The notes under the pieces: model-generated
Seen by the model: the letters and a program-made list of their open reading frames with translations, nothing else
Databases searched by the model: none
Told to the model about the DNA's origin: nothing
Part shown: positions 23,556 to 32,263 of the stretch, piece by piece
Layout of the letters: every line of letters begins with the position of its first letter
How positions within the stretch are numbered: the stretch's first letter is position 1
Assembly (NCBI RefSeq): GCF_031082405.1
Contig: NZ_JAVHJU010000076.1
Span: 62,001 to 126,000 of the forward strand
Direction of reading: 5' to 3'
DNA length: 64,000 bases
Source: Amycolatopsis sp. A133
GTDB taxonomy: Bacteria > Actinomycetota > Actinomycetes > Mycobacteriales > Pseudonocardiaceae
Program-made: the position numbers and the translations under genes

Positions 23556-26270
23556 GTGACCGCTCGAGACGGCCGTTTACCCGTCCCGTCCCTCCCCGCA
23601 TCCGGCACCGCCGGTACACAACGACGCCTCGGCATCGCGACGGCCTGCCTGTCCGGCACCCTCGACGACAAACTGTCCGCCGCCGCGGCGGCCGGCTTCC
23701 ACGGCGTCGAAGTCTTCGAACACGACCTCGTGGCGTCCTCGTGGTCACCGGGACGGGTACGCCGGGAATGCGCCCGGCTCGGCCTGTCGATCGACCTGTA
23801 CCAGCCGTTCCACGATTTCGAGGCCGTCCCGCCGGACGTGCTCGCCACCAATCTCCGCCGCGCCGGGCGGAAGTTCGACGTGCTGGAGCAACTGGGCACG
23901 GACACCTTGCTGGTCTGCTCGTCCACTTCACCGGACGCGGTGGACGACGACGACCTCGCCGCCGAACAGCTGCACCTGCTCGCCGACCGGGCCGCGGCCC
24001 GTGGGCTGCGGATCGCCTACGAGGCACTGGCCTGGGGCCGGTTCGTCCACACCTACCAGCACGCCTGGCGGATCGTGCGCCGCGCCGGCCACCCCGCGCT
24101 GGGTCTGTGCCTGGACAGCTTCCACGTGCTCTCCCGCGGCGGCGATCCCGCGGGAATCCGCGTCGTGCCCGCGGAGAAGATCTTCCACCTGCAACTCGCG
24201 GATGCCCCGCGCCTCGTCATGGACGTGCGGGAGTGGAGCCGGCACCACCGGTCGTTCCCCGGGCAGGGCTCGTTCGACCTCGCCGGTTTCGCCGGTCACG
24301 TGCTCGCGACCGGGTACGCGGGCCCGCTGTCGCTCGAGGTGTTCAACGACGTCTACCGCCAGACCGACCCGTGGCACGCGGCCGTCGACGCGATGCGCTC
24401 GCTGCTCGCGATGCAGGAGTCCGTCGTGATGAGCGGCCTTCCGCCGGCGTCCCCGCTCGGCGGGCACGTGTTCACCGAACTCACCGTGGACGAGGTGTCG
24501 GGCCCGGCGATGGCGCACACGCTGACGAGGCTGGGGTTCACCCACACCGGGCAGCACCGCTCCAAGCCCGTCCAGCTGTGGCAGCAGGGCGAGGCCAGGA
24601 TCCTGCTCAACCACGGGTCACAACGGACGGTCGCCCCGGGGACGGCGATGATTTCCGCACTGGCGCTGGAAAGCAGCGACCCGGCCGGTTCGGCCCGGCG
24701 TGCCGAACGCCTCCTGGCGCCCGTGCTGCCCCGGACCCGCCGCCCCGAGGAGGCGGACCTGTCTTCGGTGGCCGCGCCCGACGGCATGGAGATCTTCTTC
24801 TGCCGCAACGACGGCTGGCCGGACGACTTCGTCCCCACCGGCCACGCGCTCCCCCCGGCCCTGCTGACCGGTACCGACCACGTGTCGCTCACCGAGTCGG
24901 TCGACGACTTCGACCAGAGCTCGCTGTTCTACCGATCGGTGCTCGGGCTCGAACCGGACCGCACCGTCGAGCTGACCGCGCCGTTCGGGCTGATCCGCAG
25001 CCGGGCGGCGAGCGATCCGGCCCACCACGTCCGGATCACCCTCAACACCGCACCACTGCGCCGGGGCGACTGGGCACCCGCGGTCCCCAACCCCCAGCAC
25101 GTCGCGTTCACCACCGGCGACATCTTCGCCGCCGCGAAGGCCGCCCGCGGAAGCGTGCTGCGCATCCCGGGCAACTACTACGACGACCTCGACGCCCGCC
25201 TCGCCCTGCCGGCCGAGCGGCTCGCCACCCTGCGCGCGCACTCCGTGCTCCACGACCGCGACGAGCACGGCGAGTACCTCCACTTCTACACCGGGATCGT
25301 CGGCTCACGGGTGTTCTTCGAAGTGGTGCAACGCGTCGACGGCTACGCCGGGTACGGCGCGGCCAACACTGCCGTGCGCATGGCCGCGCACCGCCGCAGC
25401 CGGCTGAGCGCTCTCCGGGAGACGGCGGACGCGCACGACCACGGGCACGACTACTCCCTGGCCCACCTGACCGCGCTGAGCCTGTCCCCGCCCGAACTCG
25501 TGGCCGCGGCGGCGAACGCCGGCTATCGCTACGTCGGCCTGCGCCTGACCCGGGTGACCCGGGAGGAACCGCACTACCCGCTGGCGACCGATCCCGCGCT
25601 CATGCGCGCGACGAAAGCACGTCTGGCGGCCACGGGGATCGAGGTCCTCGACATCGAGCTCGCCCGGATGGGCCCCACCGACGAGCCACGCGACTTCCTG
25701 CGCGTCCTCGAAGCCGGCGCCGAGCTGGGCGCCCGGCACGTCATCACGCAACTGCCGGACCCCGATCCGGTCCGCAAGGTCGACCACTTCACCGAACTGT
25801 GCGACCTGGCCCGCCCGCTCGGCCTGACCCTCGACCTGGAGTTCCCGTCCTGGACCGAAACCGGCGACCTCACCGAGGCCGTCCGCGTCCTGCGCGCCGC
25901 CGGCCGGCCCAACGCGGGTCTCCTGATCGACGTGCTGCACTTCGCCCGCTCCGGCTCCGGCATCAACGAACTCGGCGAGCTGCCGCGTGAGTGGTTCCAC
26001 TTCGCCCACGTCTGCGACGCGCCCGGCGAAATCCCCGCCACGACCGCCGGCCTGATCTACACCGCCCGCTTCGAGCGCCTGTTCCCCGGTGAAGGTGGAC
26101 TCGACGCGCCCGGCATCCTCGCCGCGCTCCCACCCGGAATCCCGTACACCTTGGAAATCCCCCGCGCCATGCTCGTTGCCCAGGTCGGCGCGAGCGAACA
26201 CGCCCGCCTCGCCCTGGCAGCCACCCGACGCCACCTCAACGCGGTCAGCCCGGCGGCACTCCGCCCCTGA
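23556..26270 (+). CDS. Three-domain protein: 3-dehydroshikimate dehydratase / HPPD-like / second TIM-barrel isomerase-like domain
   Basis: 904 residues, GTG start after AAGGAGG. Residues 25-300 repeat the QsuB-type dehydratase with all metal ligands (E156, D187, Q213, E261). Residues ~305-615 form an HPPD-like module with an intact His-His-Glu set (H442 in TDHVSLT, H515 in PQHVAFTT, E589 in FFEVVQR). Residues ~630-904 are an additional sugar-phosphate isomerase/epimerase (xylose-isomerase-like) TIM barrel: HLTALSLSPPELVAAAANAGYRYVGLR, then LDIELARMG, LDLEFPSW, and HVCDAPGEIP. Usual QsuB proteins end after the second domain. The first domain should give protocatechuate; the job of the third is unknown. 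Confidence 0.9.
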   Translation: MTARDGRLPVPSLPASGTAGTQRRLGIATACLSGTLDDKLSAAAAAGFHGVEVFEHDLVASSWSPGRVRRECARLGLSIDLYQPFHDFEAVPPDVLATNLRRAGRKFDVLEQLGTDTLLVCSSTSPDAVDDDDLAAEQLHLLADRAAARGLRIAYEALAWGRFVHTYQHAWRIVRRAGHPALGLCLDSFHVLSRGGDPAGIRVVPAEKIFHLQLADAPRLVMDVREWSRHHRSFPGQGSFDLAGFAGHVLATGYAGPLSLEVFNDVYRQTDPWHAAVDAMRSLLAMQESVVMSGLPPASPLGGHVFTELTVDEVSGPAMAHTLTRLGFTHTGQHRSKPVQLWQQGEARILLNHGSQRTVAPGTAMISALALESSDPAGSARRAERLLAPVLPRTRRPEEADLSSVAAPDGMEIFFCRNDGWPDDFVPTGHALPPALLTGTDHVSLTESVDDFDQSSLFYRSVLGLEPDRTVELTAPFGLIRSRAASDPAHHVRITLNTAPLRRGDWAPAVPNPQHVAFTTGDIFAAAKAARGSVLRIPGNYYDDLDARLALPAERLATLRAHSVLHDRDEHGEYLHFYTGIVGSRVFFEVVQRVDGYAGYGAANTAVRMAAHRRSRLSALRETADAHDHGHDYSLAHLTALSLSPPELVAAAANAGYRYVGLRLTRVTREEPHYPLATDPALMRATKARLAATGIEVLDIELARMGPTDEPRDFLRVLEAGAELGARHVITQLPDPDPVRKVDHFTELCDLARPLGLTLDLEFPSWTETGDLTEAVRVLRAAGRPNAGLLIDVLHFARSGSGINELGELPREWFHFAHVCDAPGEIPATTAGLIYTARFERLFPGEGGLDAPGILAALPPGIPYTLEIPRAMLVAQVGASEHARLALAATRRHLNAVSPAALRP

Positions 26271-26285
26271 CGGCCTCTTGCCGGG

Positions 26286-27554
26286 TCAGGCGACGAACTG
26301 CTCTTCCGGCGTGACGCCGCGCCGGGCGGACGCCGGAGCTCGCTCGGGGCGCAGTCCCACGCCGACGAGGTACACCGCCAACGTCCGCAGGATCGGCGAC
26401 CACTGCGCCGCGGTCATGATCCAGCCCGCCGGACCTGCCTGCCTCCCGGACCCGAGGGGGCCGGCGAGGTCGGCGTGCATGATCCGCTGCAGGGCCTGCA
26501 CCAGCAGCAGGGACGGCAACCGGCGCCGCCGGATCCGGGCGAGGTCGGCTCCGCGCACCGCACCCCGCTGCAACCGCCCGGCCAGCAGGGTCGCGGTCGC
26601 GACGGCGTCCTGGACGGCGAGGTTGATGCCCACGCCCCCGACCGGCGACATGGCGTGCGCGGCGTCCCCGATGCACAGCAAGCCCTCGACGTGCCATCGG
26701 CGCCGCCGGTTGAGCCGGACGTCGAGAAGCTTGACGTCGTCCATCGAGACCAGCTCGCCGACCCGGTCGGCGTACTCCGGGAGCAGTTCGGCCACATCGC
26801 GCCGGAACGCGTCGATTCCGCGAGCACGCAGCCGGCTGTCGGTGCCCTTGCGGGCGACATAGCCGATCTGGAAGTAACCCTCCCGCGGGATGACGATCGC
26901 GAAACGTCCCCGGCCCGGCCGCCGGGTCAGCTGTTCGACCTGCTCGCCCGCGCGACGCGAAAGCCGGAACCACCAGGTGTCGAACGGAACTTCGAACTCG
27001 GTCACCCCCAACCCGGCCGCCGCGGGCAGGACCGAATTCCGGCCGTTGCACACCACCGTGAGGTCCGCCCGGATCTCACCCTTCCCGCCGCCGGGACCGC
27101 TCGTGCGGTAGCGGACCCCGGCGACCCGGCCGCGCTCCCGGATCAGCGAGGTCACCGCGGTCCCCGTTTCGAGCCGGAACGACGGTTCCGCCCGCGCGGC
27201 GTCGGCCAGCAGGTTCAGCAGGTCCCACTGGGGAACGATCGCCACATACGGATGCCGCACTCCCCACCTGCGCAACGCACCGAAATCACCGATCCGCCGG
27301 ACCCCGCCGGCTCCGTCGGGCAGGACCACGTCGGTGATCCGCGTCTGGGGCAGCCGCGCGAAGCGCTCCCCCAGTCCCAGCTCGTCGAGCAGCTGCAGGG
27401 TCGCCGGATGCACGGTGTCGCCGCGGAAGTCGTGCAGGAAGTCCTCGTGCTTCTCCAGCACGGTGACCTCGACGCCGGCCCTCGCGAGCAGCAGTCCCAG
27501 CACCATGCCCGCCGGGCTACCGCCCACGACGCAACACGTCGTCCGCTCCACCAC
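26286..27554 (-). CDS. FAD-dependent aromatic hydroxylase-like monooxygenase (PHBH/UbiH fold)
   Basis: About 422 residues from GTG 27554, which follows GGGGGAG by seven bases. The FAD fingerprint is CVVGGSPAGMVLGLLLARAGVEVTVLEKH. The second FAD motif is GLLCIGDAAHAMSPVGGVGINLAVQDAVA, with the DG-type motif in the middle (SMDDVKLLDVR region). These enzymes hydroxylate aromatic or quinone-like substrates, or act as oxidases. It is convergent with the dehydratase fusion and precedes the organic-acid island; its substrate is open. Confidence 0.87.
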   Translation of the reverse strand: MVERTTCCVVGGSPAGMVLGLLLARAGVEVTVLEKHEDFLHDFRGDTVHPATLQLLDELGLGERFARLPQTRITDVVLPDGAGGVRRIGDFGALRRWGVRHPYVAIVPQWDLLNLLADAARAEPSFRLETGTAVTSLIRERGRVAGVRYRTSGPGGGKGEIRADLTVVCNGRNSVLPAAAGLGVTEFEVPFDTWWFRLSRRAGEQVEQLTRRPGRGRFAIVIPREGYFQIGYVARKGTDSRLRARGIDAFRRDVAELLPEYADRVGELVSMDDVKLLDVRLNRRRRWHVEGLLCIGDAAHAMSPVGGVGINLAVQDAVATATLLAGRLQRGAVRGADLARIRRRRLPSLLLVQALQRIMHADLAGPLGSGRQAGPAGWIMTAAQWSPILRTLAVYLVGVGLRPERAPASARRGVTPEEQFVA

Positions 27555-27669
27555 GCCCCCGCTCCCCCGTCGGCTGCACCCCACCACCTTCTACACCCGA
27601 CGGGCCGGCGGTTCCGGGCCCGCGGCGCGGACGGGAGTATCCAGGGCAGCTTTGCCGCGCGAACGTTCC

Positions 27670-29250
27670 CTAGGAGGACCGGCGGATGTGCTGCGCGGCC
27701 AGGTAACCGAAGACCAGCCCGGCTCCGATCTGGCACCCCGCCCCCGGGTACTCCGAGGCGGTCGCCGACATCGCGTCGTTGCCGCACGCGTACAGCCCTC
27801 GCACCGGATCACCGTGCTCGGCGAGGACCTGGGCGTGCGCGTTGATGCGGAGGCCCAGCGTGGTCGCCAACGGGGTGGGGACCACGGCGATCGCGCAGAA
27901 CGGCGGCTTTTTGATGGCCCCGAGGTGGTTCGCCGCTTCGATCGTCCTCTTCAGACCGTCCGGGTCGACGCCGATCGTCTCGGCGAGTCCTTCGATCGTC
28001 TGTCCGATGTGGAGGTATCCGTCCTCGATGTGCCGGCGGAGAACGCGCTCGCGGGCGTGGGGACGGATCAGGCCCAGCCCGTACCGCTTCAGCGTGTGCG
28101 CGTCGAGGATCAGCCACGCCGGGATCGCGTCCGGCGCGGCGTACATCGCCCGGACGAACCGGTGGTAGGACACCGACTCGTCCACGAACCGCCGGCCCGC
28201 CGCGTTCACCGCCACGATGCCCGGCTTGGCCCGATCCCAGATGTGCGGGAAAACCGCCGTGGAACCGTCCGCCCGACGCCCGAGCGAACTCGGGAACCAC
28301 AACGCGTTGTCGTCGCGCGGCTCGGCCAGGACACCGCCGGCCGACCGGGCCAACACGATGGTGTCGCCCGTGGCGCCTTCGGCGGCCGGCGTGAACTGCG
28401 GCGTCGGCGACGGCAGGTGCTCGGCGCGCAGGTCCGGGTTCGCCGGGAACCCGCCGCCGGCCAGGACGACACCACGACGGGCGGAGAGCCGGACGACGTG
28501 ACCGCGGTGGGACACGACCGCACCCGTCACCCGACCCGAATCATCGGTCGTCAGCTCGGTAGTGCGCGCGGTGAACCAGACTTCCCCGCCGCGGCGCGTG
28601 AGCTGGTCGTAGAGGGCGGCGACGAGCGCGTTGCCCATCGTCAGGCGCGTCCCACGAGGGTGGCGGAGACGGTCGAGCGCCCACCTCGCGCCGAGGCGGA
28701 GGGCCAGTGCCGTCGCGCGTACCGAGCCGTCGAACACCTTCAGCAGCTGGTCGGCTTCGCTCCGGCGGACCATGAGCGTCCCGCCGAACAATGCGAACTC
28801 ACGAATCGGCCACCGGACGCGGCCGAAGCCGGCGAGCCGCCGGGCGTCGAACGGGTGCGGTTCCAGCGCCCGGCCGATCCCCGAGCCCGGCAGTTCCGGG
28901 TGGTAGTCGGCGACGCTCGCCGAATGCCGGAACCGGAGCCCGAGCCGTTCGAAGTACTCGATCGCCTCGGCCCCGTGGCGCAGGGAGGACTCCCGCAGTT
29001 CGCGTGGTGCGCGATCGCCGACGAGCGCGTCGAGGTACCGGCGTGCCGCCGCGAGGTCGGCGGCCGGGTCGGGCTGGCGCCGGTGGCCCGGGATCCAGGA
29101 CGTTCCGGCCGAGTAGGCGCTCGTGCCACCGAGCCACTCCGTCTTCTCCAGCACCAGCACCGAAAGTCCCCCGGCGGCCCCGGCGACGGCCGCCGCGAGA
29201 CCGGCCGCGCCGGAGCCGAGGACGAGCAGATCGACCGTGCGGCCGGTCAC
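27670..29250 (-). CDS. FAD-binding dehydrogenase, fumarate-reductase / 3-ketosteroid-dehydrogenase-like flavoprotein
   Basis: 526 residues. It begins VDLLVLGSGAAGLAAAVAGAAGGLSVLVLEKTEWLGGTSAYSAG, the FAD-binding motif of the succinate dehydrogenase/fumarate reductase flavoprotein superfamily. It ends with GLYACGNDAMSATASEYPGAGCQIGAGLVFGYLAA, typical of KstD-like dehydrogenases. It should desaturate or reduce an alpha,beta position of an acid or ketone. It is translationally coupled to the citryl-CoA-lyase-like gene (4-base overlap), so its substrate is more likely a carboxylic acid or CoA ester than a steroid. No steroid genes are nearby. Confidence 0.87.
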   Translation of the reverse strand: MTGRTVDLLVLGSGAAGLAAAVAGAAGGLSVLVLEKTEWLGGTSAYSAGTSWIPGHRRQPDPAADLAAARRYLDALVGDRAPRELRESSLRHGAEAIEYFERLGLRFRHSASVADYHPELPGSGIGRALEPHPFDARRLAGFGRVRWPIREFALFGGTLMVRRSEADQLLKVFDGSVRATALALRLGARWALDRLRHPRGTRLTMGNALVAALYDQLTRRGGEVWFTARTTELTTDDSGRVTGAVVSHRGHVVRLSARRGVVLAGGGFPANPDLRAEHLPSPTPQFTPAAEGATGDTIVLARSAGGVLAEPRDDNALWFPSSLGRRADGSTAVFPHIWDRAKPGIVAVNAAGRRFVDESVSYHRFVRAMYAAPDAIPAWLILDAHTLKRYGLGLIRPHARERVLRRHIEDGYLHIGQTIEGLAETIGVDPDGLKRTIEAANHLGAIKKPPFCAIAVVPTPLATTLGLRINAHAQVLAEHGDPVRGLYACGNDAMSATASEYPGAGCQIGAGLVFGYLAAQHIRRSS

Positions 29251-30047
29251 GCCCGGCCCGGCAGCACGGCCGGCAGGATCGACGTCGGCATCGGGCCCTT
29301 GTTCCGCCGGCCCTGCGTCGTCTCTTCCCAGGCGTGAGCCAGGATTCCGACGCTGCGGCTGAGCACGAACAACCCCCGCGCGAGCGGCGGGGGGAACCCC
29401 AGCTCGGCGTAGATCACCGCGGTGGCGCCGTCGATGTTCATCGGGATCGGCTTGGCCCGGCCCTGGTTCAGCAGTTCCTCCACCGCACGCGCCGCGCGCA
29501 GGTGGTTCCCCGCCACGACACCGTCGGCGACGGCCGCGTCGACCAGCCCCAGCAAGGGATCCCGGCGCGGGTCACGCGGGTGGAAGCGGTGACCGAAGCC
29601 GGGCAGGTAGCGGCTGTGCTTCCGGAAGCCCGTCACGGCGGCTTCGGTCGCGGCTTCGAGGGAATCACCGGCGGCTTCGCGCTCGACGATCGCCGACAGC
29701 AGCTCCACGCACTGTTGCCCGGCGCCGCCGTGGGAGTCGCCCAGCGCGTTGACCCCGGACGCCATCGCGTTGTTCAGGCCCACGCCGCAGGTCGCCGTCA
29801 TCCGCGCGATCGCGATGGACGGTGCTTGGGGACCGTGGTCCACCGACGCCACCATCGCGGCTTCGAGCAACGCCGCTTCCCGGGCCGACGGGCTCGTCCC
29901 CCGCACCATCAGCCAGATCGTGGCGACAAAACCGTGGGAGCCGATCAGCTCCTGCACCGGGATTCCGCGCAGCTCGACCACGCCCGGTTCCATGCGGCAG
30001 ATCGCGGTGGCCCACCAGTCGGCCACGGCCGTCGTTCCGGCGTCCAT
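29247..30047 (-). CDS. Citryl-CoA-lyase-like protein (short citrate-synthase superfamily)
   Basis: 266 residues, much shorter than citrate synthase (about 430) and similar in size to stand-alone citryl-CoA lyases or the C-terminal part of ATP-citrate lyase. The catalytic pattern is retained: H71 (SVDHGPQAPS), H153 (GFGHRFH) and D206 (MNIDGAT). It should cleave or form a C-C bond of a citryl-CoA-like thioester. One base separates it from the CaiB CoA-transferase upstream, which could supply the CoA ester. The actual acid is unknown. Confidence 0.83.
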   Translation of the reverse strand: MDAGTTAVADWWATAICRMEPGVVELRGIPVQELIGSHGFVATIWLMVRGTSPSAREAALLEAAMVASVDHGPQAPSIAIARMTATCGVGLNNAMASGVNALGDSHGGAGQQCVELLSAIVEREAAGDSLEAATEAAVTGFRKHSRYLPGFGHRFHPRDPRRDPLLGLVDAAVADGVVAGNHLRAARAVEELLNQGRAKPIPMNIDGATAVIYAELGFPPPLARGLFVLSRSVGILAHAWEETTQGRRNKGPMPTSILPAVLPGRA

Positions 30048-30048
30048 T

Positions 30049-31278
30049 TCAGTCCTTGTCCACGGGCGCGAACGACCGTTCCGGAGCGGGCCGCGGGATG
30101 GGCGGCTCGTCGTTCCACCGGCGGGCCAGCAGCCCGGCTTCGTCGTTGTGTTCGCCGAGCAACGGCGGGCGCGCGCCCGGCCGCAGCGGCTCGCCGTCGA
30201 CGAGGACGCCGTTGCCGCTGGCCCGCAGGACGCGTTCGGAGCCGCCGGGAAACGGCAGTTCCGTGAAGAAGCCGCGATGGGCGAGCTGTTCGGACTCCAG
30301 CGCCTGGGGGACGGTGAGGATCCGGGCCGCCGGCACCCCCGCGCCGGACAGCAGCTGCTCCCATTCGAGCGCGGGCCGCGCTCCCAGGGCCTTGTTCAGC
30401 TCGGCGTCGAGGTCCGCGCGGTGGGCCTTGCGGTCCTCGCGATCGGCGAAGCGGGGGTCGGTGGTCAGTTCGGGCCGCCCGACCAGCGAGCACAGGGTGA
30501 CGAACTGCTCCTGCCGGTTCGCCGCGATGTTCAGCGGGCCGTCCGCGGCGAAGAACGTGCCCGAGGGTGCGGCCGTCGCGTTGTCGCGCCCCATCGGGAC
30601 CGGCGGGACGCCGCTGATGACGTAGTTCGAGACCGCCCAGCCCATGGCCGAAATGGACGCCTCGAGCATCGAGAGGTCCAAAAACGACCCTTCACCGGTG
30701 CGGTCCCGGCCGACCAGTGCAGCCGAGATGGCCAGGGCCGCCATCAGCCCGCCGACGGTGTCGGAGACCGGGAACCCCACGCGCAGGGGTGCCGTCTCCG
30801 GCGTGCCGGTCACGCTCATCATGCCCGAGAGGCCTTGGATGATCTGGTCGTAGGCCGGGGCCTGGCTCAACGGCCCGCTTTGGCCGAACCCGGAAATCGC
30901 GCAGTACACCAGCCCGGGATTCAGCGCCCGCAGGCTTTCCCAGCCGAAGCCGAGCCGGTCGAGCACGCCGGCCCGGTAGTTCTCGAGGACGACGTCCGCG
31001 CCGCGGACCAGATCCTGGAAGAGTGCTCGCTGGCCGGTGTCCTTGAGGTTGAGCTCGATCGACTTCTTGCCCGCGTTCTGCGCCAGGAACGACGTGCCGA
31101 TCCCGGCCCGGTTCAGGGCCGCGTCCGGTCCCAGGTTCCGGGCGAGGTCGCCCGAACCCGGCAGCTCGATCTTGACCACCTCGGCGCCGAACAGCATCAG
31201 CTGGTAGCTGCAGTACGGCCCGGCGAGGACGTTGGTCAGGTCGAGCACCCGGATCCCGCGCAGCGGTCGTTTCGTCAT
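30049..31278 (-). CDS. Class III CoA-transferase (CaiB/BaiF/Frc family)
   Basis: 409 residues. ATG 31278 follows AAGGAGAGGGA; an in-frame GTG 15 bases upstream lies before that ribosome-binding site and is rejected. Motifs are RVLDLTNVLAGPYCSYQLMLFGAEVVKIE and the catalytic Asp in APAYDQIIQGLSGMMSVTG. Full length and canonical, unlike the fused homologue at 7250. It moves CoA between acids and probably activates the substrate of the adjacent lyase. The IclR gene immediately upstream on the same strand likely controls it. Confidence 0.92.
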   Translation of the reverse strand: MTKRPLRGIRVLDLTNVLAGPYCSYQLMLFGAEVVKIELPGSGDLARNLGPDAALNRAGIGTSFLAQNAGKKSIELNLKDTGQRALFQDLVRGADVVLENYRAGVLDRLGFGWESLRALNPGLVYCAISGFGQSGPLSQAPAYDQIIQGLSGMMSVTGTPETAPLRVGFPVSDTVGGLMAALAISAALVGRDRTGEGSFLDLSMLEASISAMGWAVSNYVISGVPPVPMGRDNATAAPSGTFFAADGPLNIAANRQEQFVTLCSLVGRPELTTDPRFADREDRKAHRADLDAELNKALGARPALEWEQLLSGAGVPAARILTVPQALESEQLAHRGFFTELPFPGGSERVLRASGNGVLVDGEPLRPGARPPLLGEHNDEAGLLARRWNDEPPIPRPAPERSFAPVDKD

Positions 31279-31315
31279 TCCCTCTCCTTGCACCTGGCGA
31301 CGAGCCCGGCCGGAG

Positions 31316-32101
31316 TCAGCCGGCGAACGGATGGTCGAATCCCCGCTCGCTCATCCGCGTTGCGGACTCGATGAGATCGGTGACGAACTCGGCGATCCGT
31401 TCCTCGGAGAACCGGACCGTGGGACCGCTCAGCGACAACGCCGCGGCGACGGAACCGTTCTTGCCGAGCACGGGGACCGCCACGGCCGACAGGCCCGCTT
31501 CACGTTCGCCGTGGCTCACCGCGTACCCCTGGTCCGCCGCCTCGGACAGTCCTTTGTGGATACTGTCGACGTAGTCGGCACCGGCCGGGGAACTGCGCGC
31601 GATCCTCTTCAGCAAAGCAGGAGAAGCGTCGCGGAGCAAGACCTTCGACGAAGCACCACCCCACAACGGGAGTTCGTCACCGACCCGCACGACGTGCCGC
31701 AGCGGCTGCGGGCTTTCCTGCTGCGCCACGCAAACCCGGTACATGTCCCGCCGCACGTAGAGGTTCACCGTCTCCCGCTGCCGATCGCCGAGCTCGCGCA
31801 TCAGCTGCATCATCTCCGCCGGCAGTTCCCAGCTCTGCCGCGCGAGGTGCGCCCACCGCCACAGCCCGGGTCCGGCCATGTAGCCCTTGCTGGTCGACCA
31901 CAGCAACCCGTTGAGCTCCAGGGTCTGCGCCAGCCGGATCGCCGTCGTCTTCGCGAGACCCGTCGCCTTCACGATGTCGGAGATCGTGACGGCCGGCCGC
32001 TCGTCGGTCAGCAACCCGAGGATGTCCAGCGCGCGCTGCACGCTCCGCACACCCCCCTCGCCGGACGAGCCCTCGCGCTCCTCGGCCCCGTCAGCCTTCA
32101 T
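31316..32101 (-). CDS. IclR-family transcriptional regulator
   Basis: 261 residues from ATG 32101 (GAAGGG upstream); an earlier in-frame start is less likely. The N-terminal winged helix (SVQRALDILGLLTDERPAVTISDIVKATGLAKTTAIRLAQTLELNGLL) and the effector domain (GERE-AGLSAVAVPVLGKNG) are typical. It lies first in the minus-strand catabolic operon and diverges from the aldehyde dehydrogenase operon across a 162-base gap, so it may control both arms. IclR proteins commonly sense aromatic or short organic acids. Confidence 0.9.
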   Translation of the reverse strand: MKADGAEEREGSSGEGGVRSVQRALDILGLLTDERPAVTISDIVKATGLAKTTAIRLAQTLELNGLLWSTSKGYMAGPGLWRWAHLARQSWELPAEMMQLMRELGDRQRETVNLYVRRDMYRVCVAQQESPQPLRHVVRVGDELPLWGGASSKVLLRDASPALLKRIARSSPAGADYVDSIHKGLSEAADQGYAVSHGEREAGLSAVAVPVLGKNGSVAAALSLSGPTVRFSEERIAEFVTDLIESATRMSERGFDHPFAG

Positions 32102-32263
32102 CTCGGCACACCCTTCGTCGTGTTGCGGGTCCCCGGCCGGTGGACCAGTTCGCAACAGTTTCAGATCCCGCTCTTGCCACCGGCAGGCGGCTCACCGTAC
32201 GTTACACGGAGTCCGCAGAGCGGTCCAGATGTGCCGTTTGATGGTTCACAAGGGAGTGTGGCG

